Shown here piece after piece: positions 12,018 through 23,095 of a stretch of 64,000 bases of DNA. Each line of letters begins with the position of its first letter. The first letter of the stretch is position 1. The translations under genes were made by a program, and so were the position numbers. The DNA is from Lanius collurio (Eukaryota > Chordata > Aves > Passeriformes > Laniidae): assembly GCA_020086605.1 (NCBI GenBank), contig JACBWW010000016.1:19828926-19892925 (forward strand), in the 5' to 3' direction. The notes beneath the pieces are model-generated. The model was not told where the DNA came from and searched no databases. It worked only from the letters and a program-made list of their open reading frames with translations.

Positions 12018-14204
12018 ATGATATGGCATCCAAGGGAAAAGGACACAGACTAAGCAATTTTGGGTTCATGCATAAGGAGAAAAAAAAAATGTTTTCACAG
12101 AATATAAACCAAAAACTCACTTAAGCAAATAAACATAATTTCAAGGCGGGCTGATCAGTAGGCAACATCTTGCAGGCCTTGAGCATTATTGTGTTACGGT
12201 TAATAATTCCATTTTCTGAAACATTAGTAATACTTCTGCATTCCTCAATGGCTTTTATACTCCTGTTTCAGCTTAGGTTTAAAACAGAAGAAAATGAAAC
12301 TTTAATACAAGAATTTTGTTATAAATATACAAGAAGAATGCATCAGTGGATTCCCCAAAGAATTTACAACCATTCACAGCATTACACAGTCATCAGCACT
12401 AAGCAGGGGTCTCCACATTTTTCAGTTTTCTCTGTAAGTTCAATGATAATATCCATACTAGCTTAAATTATTCAAGATGATGAAACTTTATTGGTGAACA
12501 TGCACTGCCTAAATTTAAAACTGTACATTATTATCTTCCCTTGTGAATGTATTTTAAGGATGTGTTAAGCTTTTTGAAGTGTAATTCAGAGACTACTGTA
12601 TCTCAAACAACATAAAATACTTTTCATCTTGTGAAGGATCCTTTAGACTTCTAAGGTCCTATCTGTTGTACATTTTTAAGTCCCTTTATAGTTTCAAACC
12701 CAGTGGGTTACACATGTTAAATTCAATCCCTAAATTGAATTCAAAGTTGATACGAGCCTGCCTGCAGAACTAAGGAAAGTCTTCCCATTATAAGAACCAA
12801 AAGTCAATATTTTTAACCCCTCATTGACACATTTTTTTTTCTTTATTCCTAGAAATGCTCCAGTGCTCCTCACAAAAAACAAAAAAAAAAAAAAAAACAA
12901 CTTAATTTCAATTGCATCTTATGACAGAACTATCATCATGGCCCAGATTCTTACAAGAATTTTTACTGCTGTGGGTTTTATTATTATTATTTTACATCCT
13001 ATAATCTTTATTCATAAATATGGATCCTTTCTTCCTAAGCATGGTAAAAACACTGGACTATAATAGAGAATTTAAAACTTACATACAAAAAAAATATTGT
13101 AGTAAACATAAACAGGAGAAAATGAAGAGTTACATTGCAATATCTCACTGTGAAAGCCCAGTGGTTTACAAGGATCAGTCACAAAACTGCATTAGCCCCA
13201 CCTCAGATCTTGGTAGGACTGAAAATTCATAGCAAGGACAAATATCCAACAGTGTTTCCTCTGCAAATCATCATCAATACAAAGTGACTTTCAGAAAGGC
13301 TCAAAGGTACCCCATTAACCAGGTGCAAGGCAGGGTGACCCTGTTCAAGTACCCCATGGGGGATGTCAGGGACCCTCAGGGAACAGCCCTGGGATAAACA
13401 GGGAAGGGATCTGGCAGAACCCATATCTCGGGACTGGTCCCTTGTCCCTGTGATACTGATGGCAGCTGCTTCTGAGCAGAGTGAAATCTTGTGTGCTACT
13501 TCAGTCCCTGTCCAAAGCTCCAGCAAATCCAGTGTGGGCAGACCAGTGTAGCCCTGGAACTCTGTGTGCTGCACCCAGTGATTCCTGCTTCACTGCCTTG
13601 CACCCTCTGATTAATAGCACAGGCAAAGCAAACACAACTTTGGATACACTTGGAACAATTAGCTTTCAGGAAAGGCTTTTGTCATCAATTCTGTCTATCT
13701 TACAAAGTTCAAAATTCCCTTGATACGCTGTCTGTGTCACTATGCTAAATAATAGCAACTATTCTTAATTAAAAATGATCACTGGGTGTAGCTTTCCATC
13801 TTCATGGCCGTCTGCAAGGAATCATAGTACAGGGATCACAGTGACAGAAAGGACTAAGCCCAAATCTGTCTAAACTCTACAGACCTAGATGCTCTTCTCT
13901 TATATAAAAAGTCAAAGTCTCCAAAAACCAAGGGTTTGTTCTGATTTCTTGCAGCATCTAATTTTGCCCACACAGATTAGCCCGTTTTGGCCCTGGGTGT
14001 ATGGTTTTAATTTCTCTTGTTTACAGCTCAGCCCAGTGTTTTCCCTAATATCTGCCAGGAACCAAAGCATTTTGCAAGCTGAATGAAAATGTTAAATAAC
14101 CTTTTGCTGAAATAAAATGGTCTGAGGTAGGTCATGGACTGCTGCTCTGGCAGATCCAAGTCTACACCCCTGGCTGACAAATACTTAATGGGCAGATTTA
14201 GATA
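12018..14204. other. Non-coding, nothing beyond simple repeats
   Basis: Contains the A17 run at 12881 and AT-rich DNA. The overlapping ORFs on both strands at 13227-13723 reflect a locally GC-richer patch and carry no known domain. Confidence 0.55.
12881..12897. repeat. A17 homopolymer
   Basis: Seventeen consecutive A, preceded by ACAAAAAAC. No recognisable retroelement body lies 5' of it. Confidence 0.85.
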
Positions 14205-14265
14205 AATGATATAGCCTCTCTCTGCCTCCATTTTCTCATGAACATAACAAGGGTAAGGATATACC
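14205..14265 (-). mobile_element. Degenerate MIR-type SINE remnant
   Basis: AGCCTCTCTCTGCCTCCATT, then TTCTCATGAACATAACAAGG and GTAAGGATA, parallel the antisense MIR words ACCTCTCTGTGCCTCAGTTT, CCTCATCTGTAAAATGGGG and ATAATAGTACC. The element lies on the minus strand. Only the tail-proximal half is visible and the CAAGTCACTT core is not, so the call is tentative. Confidence 0.5.
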
Positions 14266-17200
14266 ATGGCTTTGGAGAAGTCTTACCAGATTAGCTGATA
14301 CTTGGGACCACTGCATGGTCCATCTCACCACTGAAACAGCCATCCCAGCATCTGCTTAACAGAGAACAGCAAAATGCTTACTTGATATAAAAAGGAAATA
14401 AAAACCCTGTGATTTGAATCTCTGCCACCCAGTGTCATCTTACCCCACAAAAATGTCTTCAGCTCATGGGTATCAGCACCATGCAATGCTCCCAGTGTCT
14501 GTCAGTCCAGGCCTTTCCTGGGTATGTTCTGCAATTACAGCATGTGGGGCCAGCCCCACAGCCAGGATAAAGAGGCATCCTTTGCTACAGGAAGACTGTC
14601 ATGGAGAATGGAATTAGCACAGCTCCTCCCTTAAAGCAGATTTCTCCTCCTAAGGAGGATGAGGAGGTTCATGTTCTGTAGCTGCAAAGGGCAGTTGGCA
14701 GCCTGCATAACTTAGAGCTCCCTGGACAGATATTATGCAGGAGTCAACACTGTTCTGGTACCCCTGGAGTGGGGCTGAGCACCACAAAAGCAACTTAAAA
14801 CCAATCTTTCAACATTGTCTTGATTTGTAATGTGCACTTGTTGATCCACAGCTGGGATCAGGGCCACAAGCACAAGGCAGATTGGCTGGTTTAAAATATA
14901 GACATCCCAAACACAAATTATATTCAAAGTAGAAGCAGACCAATATAAAGAGGAAAGATTATTTTGTGGGGGTTTATAGTTGGTCAGGAACTCGTCTTTA
15001 CAGCTCCTCTGAAAAACAGCACCATCAGCAAAGACACCCTACAGTGTGAGGGTATCAGCTCTAAACTAACTCAGAGGGAAATGCAAATCTATTATGTCAA
15101 CACCAGTTGTCTCTGACCTATTTAGTCCTTATCTGCCCGCAAGCTTATTCTGATTTACTTAAAGCAGTTTATCCAGGATGAGCTAAGCCCCTGTTACTAA
15201 TTGGTGAGCATCATTTCACGTTGGCCTAAATGTCTTAAACTCAGCTAAAAAACTCTAGTTTAGAAAGATCAAAGTGTCTACACAGCTATCCACATTGCTT
15301 TAACTAAGGTCTTTTTAAATTGAATCCTAAATTAGTCTGCATTAATTGAATCCTTTTAATTAAGATGCATGCTAGAGCCCTAGATAGTGCCTATTTGCGT
15401 GCTGACCAAAGACCTGGTTAACCAGCACAACCCAAAGAAAATCCATTGGGCAAAAGACACCTCACATCCCAAATGTTTCTTTTCTGTTTTGCTTCCAGGC
15501 ATCAGAACCATAAAGCCTCCAGGTCCACTGAAGTGTGCTGAACCTTGATCCTAGAAGTGCTGTCACACAGAGTGAAAATGAGGTACATGAGAGCATGAAT
15601 AATATATATCACATTGCACTACATAGCTCCTTGGCATGCAAATGTCAAGAACTGGATCGTCAGCAAAATATTCAGTCCAGTTCACAGGCTGAATATAGTA
15701 TTAGGTGCTGTTGTTTATTTTTTAAACTCAATATCAAAAATGTCCCTCAGGCAAACTAACAGTTTAGGCCAAAATAGTGAGAAATGCCCACTACCTCAGG
15801 AGCCAAACCAGGGTCAGTCTCAGTTGGGTCAAGGAATCCTGGCTCCTGCATAAAGCCCTCTGTCTGTCCAAGACTGATGGTGAGCAGACAAGTAGCTTTA
15901 CTTCTTTCTTTCTGACTCCTTCCTCCTGGTTCCCAAAGCTGCAGCTAACAGCTCCACAAACCTCAGCACTGGCTTTTCTGCTACAAACCAGACACTTGGT
16001 GATCCCTGCAAATCCCTCAGCACCTGCACTCCTGACATAAGGGCCTGAGTGGAAGCAGGGGAATAAACAACAGAGCAGAAATTTTCAGGAAAAGAATGTG
16101 CAAGATGGGTCAGGAGAGGTTCCACATTTTTACTGTTGCTTATTTCTCTGTTTTGGTTTCTTCCAATTCCCAGCATGTCTTGTTCCTCATTCCAGCTCTC
16201 CCTATAACCATTACTTATTCTGTGCTCACATGAGCACTTCTAGCTTGCAGGGAAAACTGACATTAGGGGCAAACAACAATAAGGCTCACACCATGAGAAA
16301 TCCCAAATTATACAGGTACACAAACCAAAATATGACAGAGGAAGGAAAAAGGACCCACATCTTAGTCCTTGACCCCTGTGAGATAATGATACCTTTCATT
16401 GCCAGAAAAGATCTTTTCTCTTTATGTCACCTCTCAGTCACTCTGTGAACAGCTGTTTATATCTCTTCTTTCCTTGGACATGATCCTAAAAATCAGATTC
16501 ATATGCACAATGTTGATCTGCAGCTCCAGCATTTACCACCTCCTTTCAGCTGTAGAACCAGATTCCATGTTCAGGGAGAAATCCTGCCTGCTTCCCTGAG
16601 AGAACCAAGGGAATACAGGGAGCAGTGCAAGTGAGGGACCCTTGTACAGGTGGGACATAATTTAAAAAAGAGCAGGGCAAGCTCAGCAGACTCCACCCTT
16701 GCACCCTGTGATGTGTGACAGCAGGGCTTGTAAGGTCAGAGTAGAAAGAGGGGGACCAGAAGGGACACTGTTAAAATGACCAGGAGTCCATCTCTTTCTG
16801 CCTTGTCTTAGGAAAATCTTCTCTCTTTAGAAGGAGGTGTCTATCCCTGGAGAATAGACACAGTCCTCAAGACAAGGCCTCCTATTTTCCACTTGTAATG
16901 TGCCTTTTAACAGCGTTAAATTGCTCTGCACATTAGTGAGGTGGGTAATTAATAAATAATAATAATAATAACTTGATGCCGGTTCCATCTGGCATCCACT
17001 GGAGAGCTTAGTCCTCAGTGTGGCTTGGTAATGCTTTCAGCACTTACCAGTCAGACACCATCAGGCCACTCCAGGGCTGGTGGTAAGAGACAGTCTGGGC
17101 AGAACAGGGGAGGGGTTTGTTGTTCAGAAGGCTGCTAGATTTATTTAGTACCATATAAAAGCCCTTCGAAAAAATCCTTCTTCCTTTCACTTAACTCCCT

Positions 17201-17515
17201 GCCAAGAAATTACTTGAGGGAATGGGGAAAATGCTCTTTTAAAGACTATTAAATGTTATTGTTAAAAGAAAAAGGTGCCCATAATGTAATGCCTTCCCCA
17301 CAGCAGTTCTTTCCTCTCCCCAAAACAGCATCTCCATTTTCTGTTTGTTTTGCACTACTAAACAGAAGCTGACACTGTGGCTTCTGATGAATTGGTTCTT
17401 GATGTCATTTTCAATGCTAATAGTTCTCCAAAAGAAGACAATTTGATTTTATAATTGCAGCAGCAGCTACATTCAGGGGGTCTCAAAACAAAAAATATTA
17501 TTTACCCTTTCATTT
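14266..17515. other. Non-coding, nothing recognised
   Basis: Unique sequence between a MIR scrap and a CR1 scrap. ORFs of up to 116 codons (16098-16448) have no domain. CAG|CACTTACC...GGTG|GTAAGA around 17041-17084 is exon-like, but the acceptor tract is weak. Confidence 0.5.
16955..16971. repeat. (AAT)n microsatellite
   Basis: A 17-base perfect AAT run, preceded by a near match (TTAATAAATAAT). Confidence 0.85.
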
Positions 17516-17562
17516 CTAGATGATCTTCAAGATCTCTTCCAACCCAAACTGTTCTATGATTA
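17516..17562 (+). mobile_element. CR1 LINE 3'-terminal fragment
   Basis: CTAGATGATCTTCAAGATC, then TCTTCCAACCCAAACTGTTC and CTATGATTA, match the last 45 or so bases of CR1. These are the 'AGATGATCTTTAAGGTCCC' and 'TTCCAACCCAAACCATTCTATGATT' segments, read here in the sense direction, so the fragment lies on the plus strand. It is very short, consistent with early abortion of reverse transcription or with decay of the 5' part. The neighbouring poly-A-rich DNA at 17490 is not part of the element. The order of the conserved words supports the call; the short length limits it. Confidence 0.75.
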
Positions 17563-18706
17563 TCTCAGAGGAAGGAAACTCTCTTTTTCCTTCAAGTACT
17601 TGGGTGAGAAACTTGGTTAAATATCACCAAAGTTCTGTTCTTTTTCCACTGCATGTGCAAGGAGAGCAATGCCATTACCTCAAGGCAAGGGCTGACCCTG
17701 TGAAGATGGAAGTTTCAGGGCTGCCCAAGGTCATGAGCACTGCAGGCTGCTACAGACCAAAACTTCAAAACAAACTTCCAGTATTACTTTTAATCACTGT
17801 CACCCTCCATTATCAAATCAGAGGAAATCTGAGCCTGATCTGAAGCTTGCATTCCTGACCAACTCTATTAAGTAAACAATATCTCAAGGAGATTATTCAA
17901 ACCACTACAGCACTGCTAAGCTCACCAGTAAGAGAGCAACCTGTAACCTTTGGCAGTTTTTGTCACTTGATATGTATGTGCATAAGCATGCAAATAGTAC
18001 ACAAAGCCTGGAAAGGTTCATCCCTTCCCAGCCTCAGATCTGAGTGCCCATCCCACAGCAATTGGTGAGCTGGCACCAGCTCCAGCACTAGACTCAGTCT
18101 GGATCTGAATTTAGTACACTGGTTTAAATCAGACCAGGAACGATAGCAAAATAAACAAAAGCCAAAAAAAAAACAAACAAAAAAAGCAAATCAGGAGACC
18201 CTAATTTCACATCCTTGGCATTGATTTGACAACAGGCTTTTTCAGCCCTGGTGTTGCTGTATTACTGGCAGAAAAGTAAGAAGGAACTTATTTTTCAATA
18301 TTTTTTGGTTTCAAAAGCCTACTAATGTTTAAGTCGGCACTTGCTATACATACAGCCCCCGGGTGACATCACAGCTTTGAGGTTCAGTGCGAAATGTGAA
18401 GCTATTACAGTGGGAGGGGAAGAGGGAGGCAGTCATTTTAAAAATCAGACTGACAGCCAGCACTCTGAATGGCAGCTACCAGCAGCTGTCCTGGCTTTGA
18501 ACTGGAACTGTTTTATTTTAAAAAGTTAGATCAGGAGTATAAACTCCCCATCCCACTTCAAGATTTTTTAATAAAAATTCAAAGTGAAGAGTTCTGATAG
18601 CCCTGAGTAAAAGCAATCAAAAGAGCTACAGCTGGCTACGAATCTGGAGAAAGGAAATTTTCTTGTTAAATTTCCAGCAGCAGGGGAAAGAACATGAGAA
18701 AAAGGG

Positions 18707-18737
<31 letters not shown>

Positions 18738-18850
18738 CAGAAGACCTGGAGTGGACAAAGGGTCAAGAAGAGAAAGAGAGGGACTAGTTCAGTTTGTTGT
18801 TGTTAGAGGACAGACAGAGTTACCAGCATGTTGAGTGCCACTTGTATGTA
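17563..18850. other. Non-coding, simple repeats only
   Basis: Contains A-rich runs at 18163-18186 and the A25 tract. CCCCGGGTGACATCACAGC near 18357 resembles a CRE/AP-1 type element in an otherwise unremarkable stretch. Confidence 0.5.
18713..18737. repeat. A25 homopolymer
   Basis: Twenty-five consecutive A, the longest homopolymer in the window. The purine-rich DNA before it (AGCAGGGGAAAG, AAAGGGAAGG) shows no LINE, SINE or processed-pseudogene body, so a retroposed tail is not supported. Confidence 0.93.
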
Positions 18851-18971
18851 CAGTGGCATTGCTGACATCAGTACACTCAAGAGAGTAAATTCTGTCAGCC
18901 CCTGGAATTGTCCCAATGCCACTGCCACAAGATAACCATGGAGATAGTCTCTATCAGCAATGCCATTGGGA
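18851..18971. repeat. Three-armed inverted-repeat cluster
   Basis: The left arm TGGCATTGCTGA (18854-18865) pairs perfectly over 12 bases with TCAGCAATGCCA (18954-18965). The overlapping left arm CAGTGGCATTG (18851-18861) pairs perfectly over 11 bases with CAATGCCACTG (18914-18924). The two right arms also pair with each other with one mismatch (TCCCAATGCCA at 18911-18921, TGCCATTGGGA at 18961-18971). RNA or single-stranded DNA from here could form alternative hairpins. No known microRNA seed or transposon terminus is recognised. Confidence 0.7.
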
Positions 18972-21900
18972 TGACAGCTAAAAGAAACAATTCCAGCCTC
19001 ATCTCAAAAGTCAGTCTTGCTTTTTCTTTTCCCACCCCTCGCAGTGGCTCGTCCAGCACCGAGCAGTGTGAGTGATCTTTGCTGGGCACTGCAGATGCCT
19101 GTAGGACTGGATGGAATTACATATTCCTGGAGTCATGAAGTGAGAATGTGAAGTTTAAATGGACCTAATATCCTCACTGTGAAATACTGTATGCTAAAAA
19201 AAGAGAAATAATGAAACCCTAGGGTTATCCCTGTAACAACTCTTATTTTTTATTTGAAGAACTTAATCAGGAATTCTTATTACTCCCAAATAATATTTTA
19301 AAATAACCAATCCCTTCCATGCTGCCTTGGGCATACAGTGCTGAAACATGCAGATGGAAGTCAGTCTTGCAGACAGTGCTTCCTAATCTTGCCAGGAGTT
19401 GGGGAGGGGACCAGGAAATCTTCAGGGTAAAATAACGGGAGCAGAGGTCCTGTAGGACAAGAAGATGATGAATTCCAAGGGAGAAAGAAGAGCGAAGCAT
19501 CAGAGGAAGAGACCCTGTGTTAAGGAAGCAGAACAGCAGTGAGGGAAAAGCCTTATGGGAGAAGAGCAGCAAGAGAGGTGAGGCAGAGCAGAGGAGAGCA
19601 CAGAGGGGCAGAGCCACAGGGCCAAATCTGTAGATAGCTTTGGGAATGCTGGAACCAAAATTGCAGGAAAAGGAGAATAATATAAATACAGTGAACCAGA
19701 GGGGAGGTTATATCTAATAAATTACAAAATGAAGTTTACAGTCAGGAACACTTTCTAAGACAGCCTTTTCCATATGTCAGAGCTGCAGAGCTGTCACCAA
19801 TTACTTGAGATATTACTCGTGCTGCTGCCAGTCACAGTCTGCTCTGTCTAGGTATCCTTCAGTGTCTTTGTATGATATTCATCAGGTTCTTGTGCTATGT
19901 CCACCACAAGTTAGAGCTAAATTGAGCAGCTCCTCCTGGATCAGAACAGGAAAATTTCCTATTTTCATCTACCCAATTTTCTCAAACTTTAGTCTTTAGA
20001 GGTGCTATTTTCTAAGGTTGGGAGACTTCAGTAAAAATTATTCAAGTTCTTCTATGAAAGGACAGAAATAAATGTGTGTTTCTACAAAAGAAGAAAAATC
20101 CAGCCTTTAGGGGTTCTTTAAACAGATGTGGAACCCAACTAACCACCAAAGAAAGACAAATTCTGAACTGAAAATTGGCCTTACTGGTTCCCCATGAAGC
20201 CCAGCTCATGAGCTTTGACTCTCTTGGTTCCCACTCTGACTTGACTTTGAGTTCAAGTCAAAGATTAGATGTGGAGTCATCTTGTATTTTTGTCCAGTGT
20301 TAAACAAAGTGTTCCAAAGATAAATTCTCTCTCTGTACTGTATGTACAATTATATCAATGGTTGTCTATCTAGATACAGAGCTAGGCAGGAAGCTAAGGC
20401 AGACACCAGCACAGAGATTATAGATAATCACTGTTCATTTACTGATCCCTACCCCCCACAGAATTGTGTAAGTTAATGAGCTCTGAAATATGAGTTTCAA
20501 AAAAACTTTCATTTCAATAATATTCTACACCCTCGGGCTCCTATTAAACTTTTTTTTCAACAATAACACCATTCAAACTAACATTCATATGTGAATTACA
20601 GTGATACTGCACCCCATGAAAATGCAGAGAAAATGAAATAGAAAAGAAAGCACAGTGTTCAGTCTGCCAGCTATCTTAGCCACATTCAAATTAATCAGCA
20701 ACAGCTCCAAGGACAGGTGAATGGCCCCCAATAAAACTAGAAACTGCCTGGCCTTCCACTGTATACTTGAAAGGAGCAGCTGGAAAGCAGAAAGATCACA
20801 AGATTTATTCTCAAAATTTCTGCCCTGCTCAAAGTGCAGCAAGCACCAGCCTTCTTGAGGGACTTTCTATCAGATTATTGATATCATCACTCTCCTAAAG
20901 AGATACACACACGCTCCATGCTGCTCATCATCAGAATTTGCACCAGCAATTCCAAGGTTAACCTAGCCCCAAGCCTGTACATGTCCCACATAGCAGAGAC
21001 TCATTCACTAAACTGTGCTGTTTCCAGCCTCACCTCACTTGCAGTGAAGCAGCTCCAGAGTTGCTACAAACACTGTGCAGATATCTCTCCCAGGAAATCC
21101 CACGCATAAGATTTGTGGAAAGATCTGACTCACAAATTTATGCCCAATACAGATGGATGAAACTCGCCCTCCCAGCTCAAGCAGAGACTGTGTCTGAAGT
21201 CCTCTAGCAACTTGGACAAGTCAGCTAACAATTAATGAAATTCCAAAAGCTCAGAGGACATCAGTCAGAAGAGATTGGTCAGGCACTTCTGCAGTTCTGG
21301 TTAGGCAGCTACTGACACACCAACACCATTCAAAATGTGGCTGTAGAGCTCTTTAGAAAACCTGCCTTTCATGTTTTGTACATCATTCATGTACATATTG
21401 ATTTGGATGGCTATCTAGGAAAGCTACAATCCAAAAATACAAGTTTCATGAGCAAAGAAGGCTAAATCCACAACACAGGACCCTTCAGGACTACTTCAGC
21501 CCTCCAAATTTTGAATTCTGATCCCAGTCCAAATAGAATCTGAATTCACCTCTACGCATCAACATCTGTGCTGGAATTTTTGCTGAAGCCTCATGCTATA
21601 ATGCTCTAAGAAGAATCCAAGATTTCCAAAAGCTATAAGGGTAAGACAGTATCACAGGTGTTTTAAACCTTCAGGTTACAGGTCTGTTTTGCCTCTGAGC
21701 CAGTAAGGAGCTCTGTGGGACAACAGGAATTTGAGCTGTCTAGTGCTCATCACAGGACCTGGATGTTTCTTTCCTATTTTTGTCATTTGGCCTTGGATCT
21801 CTCTGATTCATAGAATAAAGTAAATGAGACTGAAGCGGATTTTTTAAAGGCTCTGTTATTTCTGTCTCAGCTAATTGTGTCATCCAGTTCTGTGCAATAA

Positions 21901-22689
21901 CAATCACATACGTTTTCTGTACGAGGTTCAGCCTTATACACAAAACCTTTTCAACACAGTTCTTTTAATATCCCTGTGCCTACACAATTCCAGTGCAATC
22001 CAACAGAGTGGGCTGGCCAACTCACAACTGGTGGCTGTTGATTTTTTTGTTTGTTTATTTGCAGATCATCAAGAGCATGTGAAGAGTGGGTATGTGTGAA
22101 AAGAACTGCAGACTGAGCAGCTTAAAATTGGATTGCTTGAGCAAAAAACACTCTTTTCCTTTTCAAAATTGTTCAGGACTGAATCCTGACCTCAAGGTAA
22201 AGCAGACAAAACTGAACTTGAAAAGAATGAGATCTTCAACTCTTTGAAAAAAGGAGCAGCTTCTATTTATAGGAGCCAGATTCTTCTCTCCCAAGGCAAA
22301 GGACACCAGAAACATCATTCTGCACTGCAGCCCTATAGCTGTTGGGGTAACCTTTGTATCTGCACTGTCTGCAATCAGTCTGATCACCACTGTCTGCATG
22401 TCTTGCCCACCCTATTTCAGAAGTTCTGGTAAGGACTGTACAGAGAAGTATCTCTGAAGTCAGCAGCCCCACACAGCTGATCCCATCTGGTTCTTCTGGC
22501 TTCTGCAAATCCAGGGATTTGAAAACCTCACTTCTAATGCCTACCTAGAACAATGGGTGGTCAGAGAAGCACTGTGACTTGGAGAGAAAAACATAAAGTT
22601 AAATGCTCTTTCTTCCCAGCAAGGCCTGTATTAGCTTTGCAGTGAATAATTATGGTATCTCAGAGCAATTAACGGAAGCAAGGGGGCAT
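18972..22689. other. Non-coding, nothing recognised
   Basis: A purine-rich stretch at 19440-19620 explains the 116-codon antisense ORF at 19267-19617. A T-rich acceptor-like word ends at about 22065, followed within 30 bases by GGGTATGT, but this pair is too weak to call an exon. Confidence 0.5.
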
Positions 22690-23095
22690 TTTTGGGTAAA
22701 GAGTCCTGACCAGTGTCAGTGGTTTCACCCCCACCGACAGGTGAAACAGCATGGAGAGCCCCCCTGGGCACAGGGCAAAAACTCTGAACATCTCCTTTCC
22801 TGAGGGAACAGAGCAAGCCAGAAGCTGCTGTGGAGGAAGAGCTGGAGAACGGAGCCAGAAAACCAGCAAGTCTCAGTCCACCCTGAAGCTCAGCTGTCTC
22901 CAGGCCCCCTGTCTGGTGACATGGGGTGAACCCAGTCCCACAGAGCCAGGGAACAAGGTCAGGCTGTCCCCACATCTCCAGCCAGCCCTGGAGCTGGAGC
23001 TGCAGGGGGCTCTGCAGGGATTCACAGCATGGGCAGAGGGTGAGGTGGAGAGGGGGCCCTGAGCACAACCGAGTGCCTGAGGGACTCTGTCTCAT
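22690..23095. other. GC-rich patch with the window's longest ORF, not called as a gene
   Basis: The window's longest ORF (154 codons, minus strand, 22631-23095) and a 103-codon plus-strand ORF (22751-23062) overlap here. The predicted minus-strand peptide is Leu/Ser/Gly/Pro-rich low-complexity sequence without domain, signal peptide or motif. Opposed long ORFs in one patch are what raised GC, and hence fewer stops, produces. CpG is not enriched, so this is not a CpG-island promoter. A lineage-specific coding exon cannot be excluded but is unlikely. Confidence 0.5.

Noticed and set aside
17715..17745. CTGCCCAAGGTCATGAGC as another MIR core
   Set aside because: Only one short word matches; the flanking MIR blocks are absent.
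18713..18737. A25 tract as the tail of a retroposed gene or SINE
   Set aside because: No recognisable retroposed body upstream and no flanking target-site duplication.
22040..22095. T-rich acceptor followed by GGGTATGT as a 25-base microexon
   Set aside because: The donor is weak and T-rich acceptor-like words are common in this AT-rich DNA.
22631..23095. 154-codon minus-strand ORF as a protein gene
   Set aside because: Low-complexity Leu/Ser/Gly/Pro-rich product, no domain, opposed by a long plus-strand ORF in the same GC-rich patch, and no splice or promoter context.
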